Shown one piece after another: positions 43,234 to 52,450 of a DNA stretch of 64,000 nucleotides. The stretch's first letter is position 1, and each line of letters begins with the position of its first letter. The translations under genes were made by a program, and so were the position numbers. The notes beneath the pieces were generated by a model that saw only the letters and a program-made list of their open reading frames with translations, did no database searches and was not told the DNA's origin. Source of the DNA: an uncultured Oscillospiraceae bacterium (lineage in GTDB: Bacteria > Bacillota > Clostridia > Oscillospirales > Oscillospiraceae); NCBI GenBank assembly GCA_947599875.1, contig CANQFV010000008.1:1-64000 (forward strand), given 5' to 3'.

Positions 43234-44094
43234 ATGGAGACGACAGCACTGCTCAATAACGGCGTGAGGATGCCCCTGGTGGGCTTCGGAACGTATCAGA
43301 TCACCGACCCCGGCCAGTGCCGGCAGAGCGCCGAGCTTGCCCTGGAGGCGGGGTACAGGCTTTTGGATACGGCCCAGAATTACGGCAACGAAAAGAGCGT
43401 GGGCGAGGCGGTGAGGGCCTGCGGCATCCCGAGAGGGGAGATCTTCGTCACCAGCAAGGTGTGGTTTCGCAACCACCCCGGCGGCGAGTGCCGGAGGAGC
43501 GTGTACCGCTCCCTGGAGAGGATGGGCCTGGACTACATCGACCTTATGCTGATTCACTGGCCCTTCAACGACGTGTACGCGGCGTGGCGGGATCTGGAGA
43601 CGCTGTATGAGGAGGGGACGGTTCGTGCCATAGGCGTGTCCAACTTCGCCCCGGACAGGCTGGTGGACCTGATCAACTACAACCGGGTGGTCCCGGCGGT
43701 GAACCAGGTGGAGACGCACCTCTTCTGCCAGCAGAAGACCGCCCACCGGTGGATGGAGAAGTACAACGTGGTCCACCAGGCCTACGCCCCCCTGGGACAG
43801 AGCCGGATCAACCACATGTTCGCCCTCCCCGCGGTGCGCGATGCCGCCCTGGCCCACGGCAAGACCCCGGCCCAGGTGGCCCTGCGGTTCCTTGTCCAGC
43901 AGGGCATCGCCGTGATCCCCAAGTCCGTGCATGAGGAGCGGATCCGGGAGAATATCGACATTTTCGACTTCTGCCTGACGCAGGGGGAGATGGAGGCCCT
44001 GTCGGCGGTGGACAACGCCGAACCCATGATCGGCACGGCCACGGATCCCGCCAGGGCTGAGGCAGCCCGGGACTGGAAGAGCCGGGAGCTTTGA
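43234..44094 (+). CDS. Aldo/keto reductase
   Basis: A 286-residue NADPH-dependent carbonyl reductase of the AKR5-like group. The catalytic tetrad is visible as Asp and Tyr in LLDTAQNYGNE, Lys in VTSKVWF and His in LIHWPFN. The cofactor loop shows VIPKSVHEERIREN. AAGGAGG-like AGGAGGAA precedes the ATG. The gene is co-oriented with the hydrolase and tcdA; no pathway link is evident. Confidence 0.9.
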   Translation: METTALLNNGVRMPLVGFGTYQITDPGQCRQSAELALEAGYRLLDTAQNYGNEKSVGEAVRACGIPRGEIFVTSKVWFRNHPGGECRRSVYRSLERMGLDYIDLMLIHWPFNDVYAAWRDLETLYEEGTVRAIGVSNFAPDRLVDLINYNRVVPAVNQVETHLFCQQKTAHRWMEKYNVVHQAYAPLGQSRINHMFALPAVRDAALAHGKTPAQVALRFLVQQGIAVIPKSVHEERIRENIDIFDFCLTQGEMEALSAVDNAEPMIGTATDPARAEAARDWKSREL

Positions 44095-44129
44095 GCCTAT
44101 ACGCAAGACCGGGGAAGGCGGGTGTGACG

Positions 44130-44864
44130 ATGGCAGACCAGTTTTCAAGAACGCGGCTCCTCCTGGGACAGGAGGGGCTGGACAGGCTCTCCGCCGCCCG
44201 CGTGGCGGTGTTCGGCCTGGGGGGCGTGGGCGGAAGCGCCGCGGAGGCCCTGGCCCGCGCCGGGGTGGGGGAGCTGCACCTGGTGGACAACGACCGGGTG
44301 AGCCTCTCCAACCTGAACCGGCAGATCCTGGCCACCCACAAAAGCGTGGGGCAGTACAAGGTGGACGCGGCCAGGGAGCGGATCCTGGACATCAACCCGG
44401 AGGCCAGGGTATTCACCTACAGGCTCTTCTACACCCCGGACACCGCCGGGGAGATAGACCTTGCCGGCCTTGACTACGTCGTGGACGCGGTGGACACCGT
44501 CAGCGCCAAGCTGACGCTGGCCGTCCGGGCCAGGGAGGCCGGCGTCCCCCTGATCAGCTCGATGGGCACGGGGAACAAGGCCGACCCCACGGCCCTGGAG
44601 GTGGGGGATATCTATGAGACCAGCACGGACCCCCTGGCCCGCGTCATGCGCCGGGAGCTGAAAAAGCGCGGCGTCCCGCGCCTGAGGGTGGTCTGGTCCC
44701 GGGAGCAGCCCCTGAGGACCCGGGAGCATGAGGGGGAGGAGATCCCCAGCGGACGCCGGGACATCCCCGGCAGCTTCTCCTTCGTCCCGCCGGCGGCGGG
44801 GCTGATCCTGGCGGGGGAAGTGGTGCGCGCCCTGGCCGGGGATACCCTCATCCGGCGGGAGTAA
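44130..44864 (+). CDS. tcdA: tRNA threonylcarbamoyladenosine dehydratase
   Basis: A 244-residue E1-like protein that cyclises t6A37 in tRNA to ct6A using ATP. It shows the Rossmann motif VFGLGGVGGSAAEALARAGVG, LVDNDRVSLSNLNRQ and the C-terminal SFSFVPPAAGLILAGEVVRAL typical of TcdA/CsdL. The start MADQFSRTRLLLGQEG is conserved in the family, so the ATG at 44130 is preferred to a TTG at 44091. The terminator at 44951 follows. Confidence 0.9.
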   Translation: MADQFSRTRLLLGQEGLDRLSAARVAVFGLGGVGGSAAEALARAGVGELHLVDNDRVSLSNLNRQILATHKSVGQYKVDAARERILDINPEARVFTYRLFYTPDTAGEIDLAGLDYVVDAVDTVSAKLTLAVRAREAGVPLISSMGTGNKADPTALEVGDIYETSTDPLARVMRRELKKRGVPRLRVVWSREQPLRTREHEGEEIPSGRRDIPGSFSFVPPAAGLILAGEVVRALAGDTLIRRE

Positions 44865-44950
44865 TGTCCCCTTGCCGAAAAGATCCTCCGGCCCTTTGCC
44901 CGGCCCTACGGATGCGCACGGATGCACAAGGTATGCTCGCATTAAAAAAA

Positions 44951-44990
44951 TTGGGGCCGGCCCTCAGGCGGGGCGGCCCCAATATCTTTT
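44951..44990. terminator. Bidirectional terminator between tcdA and the exporter gene
   Basis: TTGGGGCCG/CGGCCCCAA arms (44951-44959 and 44974-44982). The plus strand continues TATCTTTTT; the minus strand ends in TTTTTTTA. The stem overlaps the last codons of the convergent exporter gene. Confidence 0.85.
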
Positions 44991-45980
44991 TCGCTGTTTT
45001 TCATCCAGGCCCTTGACAAAGTCCGCTTTGCAGTCTAAAAAGTCCTGGAGATCCATGAGAACGTGGTAGAGAATGGCCCGGCTCTCAAATTCCTCCCGGG
45101 TCTTGGGCAGCTCCTGGAGGCGCATGTCGTCCAGCAGCCGCTCCAGATACTGGATCTGGTTGTCCGGCGCGTTCACCTCCACCACGAAGTCCGACAGATA
45201 GTCCAGGTAATCCGCCACAACAGCCGCCTGGCGGGGGATGGAGCGGACGCGCTTGATCTCCTGGTGGAGGCGGTGGAGGATCTTGAACTGCTCAAGGCGC
45301 ATCTCGAAATATGAGATGTAATACTCCGGGTGGGAGTGGAAGGTGTTGTCCTGGTACTCGTAGGCGCTGTTCACATACTCCTGCAGCTCCCCCTCCAGCC
45401 CGCCGATCTCCCGCCACACCTCGCCGGAGCCGTTCCCGGAGCGCAGGTAGACGGCCACCTCCCGGAGGATCTGCTGAAGCTCCGCCTCCACCCGGCGCAT
45501 ACTGGCCACGATCTGCCGGCGGTGTGACCAGTTGGCGTGAAAGAGGTTGAGGATGACCGCCAGTGTCACGCCAATGAGGACCAGGAGGAACTCGTTGAGA
45601 ATGGACGCCCCGCTCAGATCCCGGCTTGTCACCAGGTGCGCCGCCACAACGGAGTTTACGGATATGGTGGAGCGCAGGCCCAGAGACTCGGCCAGGAACA
45701 CCACCAGCATCAGGATGAGGCCGTAGGCCAGCCAGATGTTGGAAACGTGGGAGACAATGAGGAGGGACAGCAGCAGCGTGATGCCGAAGGTGAGAAAACG
45801 GCTGGCGGACAGGCGGAAGGTCTCCAACTTCGAGGTCATCAGCGTGAGAAGGGCCACCGTTCCGGCGGAGGCGGCGTAATTCAGCTCCAGACTCTGGGCT
45901 ATGAAGATGGCGATACTGCTCCCAATGCCGATTTTGGCCGCCAGGAGAAGATTTTTACGAAATTGTTTCGTCTTTTTCAT
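44964..45980 (-). CDS. Aromatic acid exporter family (FUSC-like) membrane protein
   Basis: A 338-residue protein with about five or six hydrophobic helices in residues 12-145 (KIGIGSSIAIFIAQSLELNYAASAGTVALL opens the pattern). A long soluble helical C-terminal domain follows, with RRQIVASMRRVEAELQQIL and Tyr-rich YQDNTFHSHPEYYISYF. This layout matches the ArAE_1 family. The transported compound is unknown. Its 3' end lies inside the shared terminator. Confidence 0.82.
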   Translation of the reverse strand: MKKTKQFRKNLLLAAKIGIGSSIAIFIAQSLELNYAASAGTVALLTLMTSKLETFRLSASRFLTFGITLLLSLLIVSHVSNIWLAYGLILMLVVFLAESLGLRSTISVNSVVAAHLVTSRDLSGASILNEFLLVLIGVTLAVILNLFHANWSHRRQIVASMRRVEAELQQILREVAVYLRSGNGSGEVWREIGGLEGELQEYVNSAYEYQDNTFHSHPEYYISYFEMRLEQFKILHRLHQEIKRVRSIPRQAAVVADYLDYLSDFVVEVNAPDNQIQYLERLLDDMRLQELPKTREEFESRAILYHVLMDLQDFLDCKADFVKGLDEKQRKRYWGRPA

Positions 45981-46003
45981 CGGCCTTGCCCCCGGTTTTG
46001 CCC

Positions 46004-46822
46004 TTAAAGGGACTTGGAGGCGGCCTCCGCCTCCTCCCGGCGCTTGGCGAGCCTGTACTGCCTGGGGGGCAGGCCCATGATCCGCTTAAACTGCCGGGAG
46101 AAATGCTCCTGAGTCTCGTAGCCGCAGATGAAGGCGATATTGGAGACGGGGTAGTCGGTGTTTTGCAGGAGCATACAGGCGTAGTGGATGCGCCCCCGGA
46201 TGGCGTCCTGGGCGATGGTGGACTGGAAAAGCGCCTTGTATGTATGCTCAAGGCCGGAGACGCTCATGTGAAGCGCCTTGGCGATGGTGACACTGCTCTG
46301 GGGGAGGAAGGAGAAATTCAAAAGCTTGCTGCGCAGGTCGCTCAGCTCGTTGAGGTACACGCTGCGCTGGCTCAGGGGCGCCTGCTCCAGGGCGCAGCTG
46401 ACGCCCAGACGGTGGAAGAAGGAGTTTGCCTTGTCCGCCAGGGCCTCGCTGTCCTGGGCGTTCTCAAAATAGTAGTCGTTGAACATATCCATCATCATGG
46501 TGTTGAGCGGGGAGGGGTTGCGCAGCCGGATGGGGGTGCAGAGGGGGATACCCAGCTTTTGGAAATACCCGTCGTCCGGCGTGATGTCGAAGTACATCCA
46601 GTCGTTATAGTAGTCCCCGTCCGTCTTCCGGTAAAACTGGGGCACCCCCTTGGGGTAGATGAAAAAGCTGGACCGCTTCACCGGCTCATACACGCCGTTG
46701 AGCAGCACCTCCGCGTCCGAGCGGAAGAAGATGAGCAGGTACTGATCCTCCCCCTCCGGACGGCGCACATCCAGGCCGCCGAAGTGGATAAAGTTGAAAC
46801 CGATCTGGGTAACATGAACCAT
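46004..46822 (-). CDS. AraC-family transcriptional regulator
   Basis: A 272-residue regulator with an N-terminal cupin-like sensor (LLIFFRSDAEVLLNGVYEPVKRSSFFIYPKGVPQFY in part) and two C-terminal helix-turn-helix motifs (VTIAKALHMSVSGLEHTYK; VSNIAFICGYETQEHFSRQFKRIMGLPPRQYR). The ATG at 46822 follows AGGGAGG at 8 nt. It is divergent from the GH51 arabinofuranosidase gene 136 bp away, so it most likely senses a sugar and controls that gene. Confidence 0.88.
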   Translation of the reverse strand: MVHVTQIGFNFIHFGGLDVRRPEGEDQYLLIFFRSDAEVLLNGVYEPVKRSSFFIYPKGVPQFYRKTDGDYYNDWMYFDITPDDGYFQKLGIPLCTPIRLRNPSPLNTMMMDMFNDYYFENAQDSEALADKANSFFHRLGVSCALEQAPLSQRSVYLNELSDLRSKLLNFSFLPQSSVTIAKALHMSVSGLEHTYKALFQSTIAQDAIRGRIHYACMLLQNTDYPVSNIAFICGYETQEHFSRQFKRIMGLPPRQYRLAKRREEAEAASKSL

Positions 46823-46897
46823 AAAAAACGCCTCCCTGTTGCAGAAAGAGTCATTATTCTCAGCAAGAAAAATCATAGACTTCCCCCGCCTGATGAT

Positions 46898-46926
46898 ATT
46901 ATACTGATTATATCTTGGCTTGTAAA
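46898..46926 (-). promoter_or_regulatory. Promoter for the AraC-family gene
   Basis: On the minus strand, TTTACA (46921-46926), a 17-bp spacer and TATAAT (46898-46903). Confidence 0.7.
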
Positions 46927-46958
46927 GGCAAAAATCAAAACGGACGGAGGTTTTTATC

Positions 46959-49715
46959 ATGGGTAGATATGGAAAAAGAGTTTTGATCCTTACACTTGGT
47001 ATGGCGCTCCTGATGCCGGGACTGGCCGCCTGCGGCAAGGGCGGCGACACCGCCGGCGAGGAAGGGGAAAATGGCCCCTTCGGCGTACCCGGGGAGATCT
47101 CCGCCTACGACACGGAGAACAGCGACTACGGCCTTTCCATCGACGGGGGCGACCGGGTCCATGAGATCAGCGACATGCTCTTCGGCATCTTTATCGAGGA
47201 CATCAACTTCGCCGCGGACGGCGGACTGTACGCGGAGATGGTACAAAACCGCTCCTTTGAATTTACCAACCTGGCCCAGGGCGACCAGAAGCACGGCTGG
47301 GCCGACGTGGGCACCGTCAACGCCCAGGTGACGGTGGACGACCCGGAGGGCGGCCTGAACGGCAACAACACAAACTATCTGGTGCTGGAGAACACCGGGG
47401 ACGAGCCGGCCGGCGTCGCCAACCGCGGCTTTTTGGACGGCATGGCGGTGACGGAGGGGGCGGTATACAACTTTTCCCTGTGGGCCAAGGGCCTGGACGG
47501 GTTCACGGGGCCGCTTCAGGTGGACATCACCGTGAACGGCCAGAGCGTTGGCCACGGGGAGATCCCCGCCGTAACGGATCAGTGGGCCAAGTACGAGCTG
47601 AAGCTGACCTCCTCCGCCACGGCCTCGGCGGGCGTGAACCTGGCGGTGACGATGGGGAAGGGGAAAGCCGCCCTGGATATGGTATCCCTCTTCCCGGAGG
47701 ACACCTACAAGGGGCGGGAGAACGGTCTGAGACGGGATCTGGCGGAGAAGTTAGAGGCCCTGGAGCCTAAATTCCTGCGCTTCCCCGGCGGGTGCGTCAT
47801 CGAGGGACAGACCCTGGATCTGGCCTACGACTGGAAGGACTCCATCGGTGTGGACGAGAACGGGGACCCGCTGCTGTTCAACGGGACTTACGGCGACGTG
47901 GCGGCCCGGAAAATGGGCACCGACATCTGGACGAACCTCTCCACCTCCAACGACCCCTATCCCAGCTTCATGTCCTACGGACTGGGCTTTTACGAGTATT
48001 TCCTGCTGGCGGAGGACATCGGCGCCGTGGGCGTGCCGGTCTTAAACTGCGGGATCTCCTGTATGGCCCGGGGATCCCAGGCGGCGGCGCTTGATTCGCT
48101 GGGTCCGTATATCCAGGACGCCCTGGATCTGGTGGAGTTCTGCCGGGGCGACGAGACCACCAAATGGGGCGCCGTGCGGGCGGCTATGGGCCACCCGGAA
48201 CCCTTTGCCCTGAAATACATCGGCATCGGCAACGAGCAGTGGGGGGAGGAATATTACCGCCACTACGACGCGTTTGTGAAGGCCTTCGCCCAGGCCCGGG
48301 CCGAGAACCCGGAGCTATTTGACGGCATTGAGCTGATGTTCTCCGCCGGCACCGACGACGGGGACAGCGGCCACAACATGTACATCGCCGCCTACGACCA
48401 CGCCCAGATCTGGGTGGAGGACGAGCGGGACAGGACGATCGACGAGTTCACCGGCGCCATCGACCACCACTACTACAACACGCCGGACTGGTTTTTGAGC
48501 CACACCGACTACTATGACGAGGAAAACTACAGCCGCACCGAGCTGGACGGCGGCTACTACGGCGGGGTCATGCCGGTCTTTCTCGGCGAGTACGCGGCCC
48601 AGTCCAACACCTGGAACGCCGCCCTGGCCGAGGCGGCATACATGACGGGCCTGGAGCGCAACGGGGACATTGTGAAAATGGCCGCCTACGCGCCGCTTTT
48701 CGGCAATCTCACCGCCATGCACTGGGCGCCGGACCTCATCTGGTTCAATAACCACCAGGTCACCTGCTCGGTGAACTACTACGTCCAGCAGATCTTCGCC
48801 AGGAACGCGGGGACGACGCTTCTGCGCTCCGACCTCACCGGGGCGGAGGCCAAGGCGGAGACCGGCCTTGTGGGGAAGATCGGCGTGGGGACCTGGAACA
48901 CCTCGGCGGAATTTGACAACGTGAAGATCGTCAACAACAAGACGGGCAAGACCCTGGGGGAGGCGGACTTTAAGTCCGGCAGCGTGGAGGACTGGGAAAA
49001 GGTCTCCGACGGCAGCTGGAGCGTGAAGGACGGAAAGCTCGTCCAGGACGACACCGTGACGGACACCGGCGCCTACGGGAACACAGGCTCCGCCATGTAC
49101 TTTGGCGAGGTGGACTGGACGAATTACACCCTGACCCTGGACGCCACCAAGACGGGGGGCGCGGAGGGCTTTTTGATCCCCTTCGCCGTCCGGGACAGGG
49201 ACAACAACTTCTTCTGGAACCTGGGGGGCTGGAACAACACCGTCTCCGCCCTTCAGCAGGTCTCCAGCGGGGCCAAGACCGACCAGATCGCCTCCACCTC
49301 CAAGCCCTTCAACGTCAAGACGGGCCAGACGTATCACCTGAAGGTGGTGGTGACGCCGGAGAACGTGAAGTGCTATGTGGACGACACCCTGTATGTGGAC
49401 TACACCCCCGTGCCGGTGGAGAAGTACGAGGCGTATCAGGTGGTGAGTACCGACGAGTCCGGCGACATCATCATTAAGCTGGTGAACGTCACCGGGGAGG
49501 ACCGCACCTTCGCCATCGACATCAAAAACGCCGTCCTCTCCGGGGACACGGCGGTGGTGGAGCAGGCGGCGGGCACAAGCCTGCAAAACGACAACATCCT
49601 GGGCCGGGATCCGGTGGTGACGCTGGAGACCTCTACCGTGACCGGGGTGAAGAATCAGTTCAACTACACCGTGCCCAAATATTCCGTCACGGTGTTGCGG
49701 ATCAAGACGAAGTAA
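46959..49715 (+). CDS. GH51 alpha-L-arabinofuranosidase lipoprotein with C-terminal binding module
   Basis: A 918-residue enzyme that removes arabinose from arabinan or arabinoxylan at the cell surface. The signal peptide ends in the lipobox LAAC (Cys25). The GH51 barrel carries acid/base Glu426 (GIGNEQWG) and nucleophile Glu544 (FLGEYAA). An inserted beta-sandwich of about 170 residues (about 650-830; FDNVKIVNN, NFFWNLGGWNN, VKCYVDDTLYVDY) resembles a LamG/DUF1080-like carbohydrate-binding module. The final residues return to the GH51 beta domain. GGAGG precedes the ATG. No transporter gene is adjacent. Confidence 0.92.
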   Translation: MGRYGKRVLILTLGMALLMPGLAACGKGGDTAGEEGENGPFGVPGEISAYDTENSDYGLSIDGGDRVHEISDMLFGIFIEDINFAADGGLYAEMVQNRSFEFTNLAQGDQKHGWADVGTVNAQVTVDDPEGGLNGNNTNYLVLENTGDEPAGVANRGFLDGMAVTEGAVYNFSLWAKGLDGFTGPLQVDITVNGQSVGHGEIPAVTDQWAKYELKLTSSATASAGVNLAVTMGKGKAALDMVSLFPEDTYKGRENGLRRDLAEKLEALEPKFLRFPGGCVIEGQTLDLAYDWKDSIGVDENGDPLLFNGTYGDVAARKMGTDIWTNLSTSNDPYPSFMSYGLGFYEYFLLAEDIGAVGVPVLNCGISCMARGSQAAALDSLGPYIQDALDLVEFCRGDETTKWGAVRAAMGHPEPFALKYIGIGNEQWGEEYYRHYDAFVKAFAQARAENPELFDGIELMFSAGTDDGDSGHNMYIAAYDHAQIWVEDERDRTIDEFTGAIDHHYYNTPDWFLSHTDYYDEENYSRTELDGGYYGGVMPVFLGEYAAQSNTWNAALAEAAYMTGLERNGDIVKMAAYAPLFGNLTAMHWAPDLIWFNNHQVTCSVNYYVQQIFARNAGTTLLRSDLTGAEAKAETGLVGKIGVGTWNTSAEFDNVKIVNNKTGKTLGEADFKSGSVEDWEKVSDGSWSVKDGKLVQDDTVTDTGAYGNTGSAMYFGEVDWTNYTLTLDATKTGGAEGFLIPFAVRDRDNNFFWNLGGWNNTVSALQQVSSGAKTDQIASTSKPFNVKTGQTYHLKVVVTPENVKCYVDDTLYVDYTPVPVEKYEAYQVVSTDESGDIIIKLVNVTGEDRTFAIDIKNAVLSGDTAVVEQAAGTSLQNDNILGRDPVVTLETSTVTGVKNQFNYTVPKYSVTVLRIKTK

Positions 49716-49848
49716 AACGGTTTGGGAGAGAAACCAAAATGCACAGACTGGCGGCGGGGATGCCTCCCCGCCGCCTCCCCTTGCTCACCGCCCAAAAAGT
49801 GGGAAAAAACGCCTCCCCGTGGGATTTTGGGGAGACGAAGAAATAGGT

Positions 49849-49877
49849 TTGCTTTACAGCGCGAAATGGTTTATAAT
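49849..49877 (+). promoter_or_regulatory. Upstream promoter candidate for the 50.1-53.6 kb operon
   Basis: TTGCTT (49849-49854), a 17-bp spacer and TATAAT (49872-49877). The gap 49716-50146 has no gene. It also holds GC-rich hairpins at 49750-49777 and 49811-49837, the likely end of the GH51 transcript. Confidence 0.55.
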
Positions 49878-49948
49878 AAGGGCAGCGGCCGGGTTCCGGG
49901 GGAGGCGAAAAAAATTTTGCCTTTTTCGCAAATTTCTTGTTAGTTTAT

Positions 49949-49977
49949 TTGAAAAAGCCGTACAAAGGGAGTATAAT
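49949..49977 (+). promoter_or_regulatory. Main promoter candidate for the 50.1-53.6 kb operon
   Basis: TTGAAA (49949-49954), a 17-bp spacer and TATAAT (49972-49977). It gives an untranslated leader of about 160 nt. Confidence 0.7.
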
Positions 49978-50146
49978 GGTAAGAACGCCCTGCCGGCCAG
50001 CCTTGCCCCTCCGAAAGAGGGGGGCGGGAGCCGCCCCCGGCAGGTGGGACAGGCCGGAGATCTCCCTTAAAGGCGGGGGAGGGGAGCGGCTCTTCGTTCT
50101 CTGCTGTCCGCCTTGACAAAAGAGCAGAAGGAAGAGAGGTCATGTG

Positions 50147-50665
50147 ATGATCCACATACTCAGGTGTCTTATCTATTTAGCCCTGATCGGGGCGTCCTGC
50201 TTTGTGCTGGGACGGCTCCTCCCCAAGGGGATGTTCAAGGCAGACCGGCCTCCCTTCCGGCTTTATTCCTGGGAGAGGCAGGGGGCCTTTTACGACAGGC
50301 TGGGCATCCGCAGGTGGAAGGAGAAGCTCCCGGATATGAGCGCCATCCTGCCCCGGCTCATGCCCCCCAAGAAGCTCCCCCGGGAGATGAGCGCCCCGGT
50401 GCTGGAGCGGATGATCCAGGAGACGTGCGTCGCGGAGTGGATACACGGCCTGCTGTGCATCCTGGGCTTCGGGTGCGTGCTGATCTGGAAGGGTGTTTGG
50501 GGATGGGCGGTCTCCCTCCTCTACTTCCTGGGGAACCTCCCGTATATCCTTATTCAGCGCTATAACCGCCCCAAGCTTATCCGGATCCTCCAAAAAGTAC
50601 AGGCAAGAGAGAAAGTTTATGAAAAATGTGATCATTTTGAGCTGCAGCACGGGACAGGGACATAA
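50147..50665 (+). CDS. Small membrane acyltransferase-like protein (CrtO-like)
   Basis: A 172-residue protein with an N-terminal hydrophobic helix, a conserved soluble segment ERQGAFYDRLGIRRWKEKLPD, and two hydrophobic helices near 105-140 ending in PYILIQRYNRPKL. The pattern resembles glycosyl-4,4'-diaponeurosporenoate acyltransferase (CrtO) relatives found widely in Firmicutes, where the true substrate is probably another glycolipid. It heads an operon with a glycolipid glycosyltransferase and overlaps it by 47 bp. Start between GTG 50144 and ATG 50147 is uncertain. Confidence 0.6.
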   Translation: MIHILRCLIYLALIGASCFVLGRLLPKGMFKADRPPFRLYSWERQGAFYDRLGIRRWKEKLPDMSAILPRLMPPKKLPREMSAPVLERMIQETCVAEWIHGLLCILGFGCVLIWKGVWGWAVSLLYFLGNLPYILIQRYNRPKLIRILQKVQAREKVYEKCDHFELQHGTGT

Positions 50666-51740
50666 CTCCTGCGCCGAGGCCATCAAGGAAGCTTTTGAAA
50701 AAAAGAATATCACCTGTCAGATCCGAGACGCCCTCACGTTCATCTCCCCGGAGTTTGCCGGATTCATGTCCTGGGGCCACAGCTTTATGTACAAGTATAT
50801 CCCCGGGCTATTCCGGTGGGGCTACCGGTTCAACGAGGAGCATCCGGATCTTCTCCGGAAGGGGTCCCTTTTCTACCGGGTACTGACAAGCGGCATGGAG
50901 CGGCTGTACCGGTTCCTCCAGGAGGGGGGATTTGACACGGTGATCTGTACCCACGTCTTCCCGGCCCTCACCATGACAAAGCTTTTGGAGCGGTACGAGC
51001 TTCCTGTCCGCACGGCGTTCGTGGCCACGGACTACACATGCAGCCCCGGCACGGAGTCCATCGGGCTTGAGTATTTCTTCATCCCGTGCCGCCAGCTGGT
51101 GGACACCTTTGACAGCCGCATTCCCTGCCGGCATACCACCGTCGTCTCCGGCATCCCCGTCCGCAGTGAGTTTTGGATCCACCGGGAGCGCGGCGAGGCC
51201 AAGGAGCTGGTTCAGATCGGTGCGCGCAACAGGCACCTTTTAGTGATGTGCGGCAGCATGGGCTGCGGGCCTATCGTCAAGCTCCTGAGCCGCGTCACCC
51301 AGGAGGCACCGGCCGACCTGGAGGTGACGGTGATCTGCGGGACGAATAAACGCCTGCGGGAGAAGCTCCTGCGGGAGTATGAGCAAAACCGGCGGGTACA
51401 TATCCTGGGCTACACGGAGAAGGTCTCCGCCTATATGGACTCCGCCGACCTCTATCTGACAAAGCCCGGCGGGATCAGCGTGACGGAGGCGGCGGCCAAG
51501 AACCTGCCGATGGTGTTCATCAACCCCGTCTCGGGCTGTGAGAAGTACAACATGGACTTCTTTACCCAGATGGGCGCGGCGATAACCGACACCTCCATCG
51601 ACCGTCTGGCCCAAAAGTGCATCCGCCTTTTGACCTCGGACGAGAGCCTGCGGCAGATGCGCAGGGCGCTGGAGAATCACGGCCAGCCCAACGGCGCGGA
51701 AGTAATCTATAAGCGGCTTAGCGAAGGAACACAGACATGA
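50619..51740 (+). CDS. GT28 diacylglycerol glycosyltransferase (MGDG synthase/UgtP-like)
   Basis: A 373-residue enzyme that adds a hexose from a UDP-sugar to diacylglycerol on the inner membrane face. The N-terminal half begins NVIILSCSTGQGHNSCAEAI, the MGDG-synthase signature with the conserved GQGH. The C-terminal half has VMCGSMGCGPIVKLL and LTKPGGISVTEAAAKNLPMVF, the nucleotide-sugar binding region. There is no membrane helix. The ATG lies within the upstream gene. It is followed by a PAP2 phosphatase gene through an ATGA overlap. Confidence 0.88.
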   Translation: MKNVIILSCSTGQGHNSCAEAIKEAFEKKNITCQIRDALTFISPEFAGFMSWGHSFMYKYIPGLFRWGYRFNEEHPDLLRKGSLFYRVLTSGMERLYRFLQEGGFDTVICTHVFPALTMTKLLERYELPVRTAFVATDYTCSPGTESIGLEYFFIPCRQLVDTFDSRIPCRHTTVVSGIPVRSEFWIHRERGEAKELVQIGARNRHLLVMCGSMGCGPIVKLLSRVTQEAPADLEVTVICGTNKRLREKLLREYEQNRRVHILGYTEKVSAYMDSADLYLTKPGGISVTEAAAKNLPMVFINPVSGCEKYNMDFFTQMGAAITDTSIDRLAQKCIRLLTSDESLRQMRRALENHGQPNGAEVIYKRLSEGTQT

Positions 51741-52450
51741 CCATAAAAAAGACGGACATTGTGGATTACCGAGCATTTCGGTTCAGCAAACTGAATACCC
51801 CGGAATTTCAGCACCTTTGGTATCTGCTGTTCTGGCCGCTGTACGGTCTGGGCTTTATGACGGTGGAGCGGCTGTGGATCCGGGACAGCTACACCCCCAT
51901 CCACTGCGCCCTGGACGACGCCATCCCGTTTTGCGAGATCTTTCTGATCCCGTACCTCTTCTGGTTCGTGTTCCTCGTGGGCGTTCTGGTGTACACGTTT
52001 TTCTGTGACACGGCGGCCTTCACCAGGATGATGAAATTCATCATCGTCTCCTACACGGCGGCCATCCTCATCTACATACTTTTCCCCAACTGTCAGGAGC
52101 TTCGCCCTCAGGTCTTCCGGAGGGACAACTTCCTCACACGCTTCATCGCCGGGTTTTACGAATTTGACACCAACACCAACGTGTGCCCCTCCATCCACGT
52201 CATCGGTTCGGTGGCGGCCATGCTGGCGGCGTGGGACAGCCGGCATTTCAACACCCCGGGTTGGAGGGCCGCCTTTGCTGTGGCGGCGTTCCTCATTTCC
52301 GTGTCCACGGTTTTCATCAAGCAGCACTCCGTCCTTGACCTGGCCGCCGCCATCCCCGTGTGCGCCGCGGCGTATCTGTTCGCCTACGGGCGCCGGGCAC
52401 CCGGTGGGAAAGGAGCCAAGCAGTGGAAAGAAAGACAAAGCAGTATCTGA
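51737..52450 (+). CDS. PAP2-superfamily membrane phosphatase
   Basis: A 237-residue membrane protein with about five or six hydrophobic segments and the PAP2 motifs CPSIHV (motif 2) and STVFIKQHSVLDL (motif 3, with the catalytic His). Motif 1 (K-x6-RP) is weak in this sequence. It may dephosphorylate phosphatidic acid to give the diacylglycerol used by the upstream glycosyltransferase, or it may recycle undecaprenyl-PP. It overlaps both neighbouring genes. Confidence 0.85.
   Translation: MTIKKTDIVDYRAFRFSKLNTPEFQHLWYLLFWPLYGLGFMTVERLWIRDSYTPIHCALDDAIPFCEIFLIPYLFWFVFLVGVLVYTFFCDTAAFTRMMKFIIVSYTAAILIYILFPNCQELRPQVFRRDNFLTRFIAGFYEFDTNTNVCPSIHVIGSVAAMLAAWDSRHFNTPGWRAAFAVAAFLISVSTVFIKQHSVLDLAAAIPVCAAAYLFAYGRRAPGGKGAKQWKERQSSI

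Noticed and set aside
49111-49500. Possible separate lectin-like gene within the arabinofuranosidase
   Set aside because: It is in the same frame with no stop or start signal; it is a domain of the GH51 protein.
50669-50674. CATAAC in the glycosyltransferase gene as another copy of the 11-bp word
   Set aside because: The full 11-mer has three mismatches, and the residues belong to the conserved GQGHNS signature.
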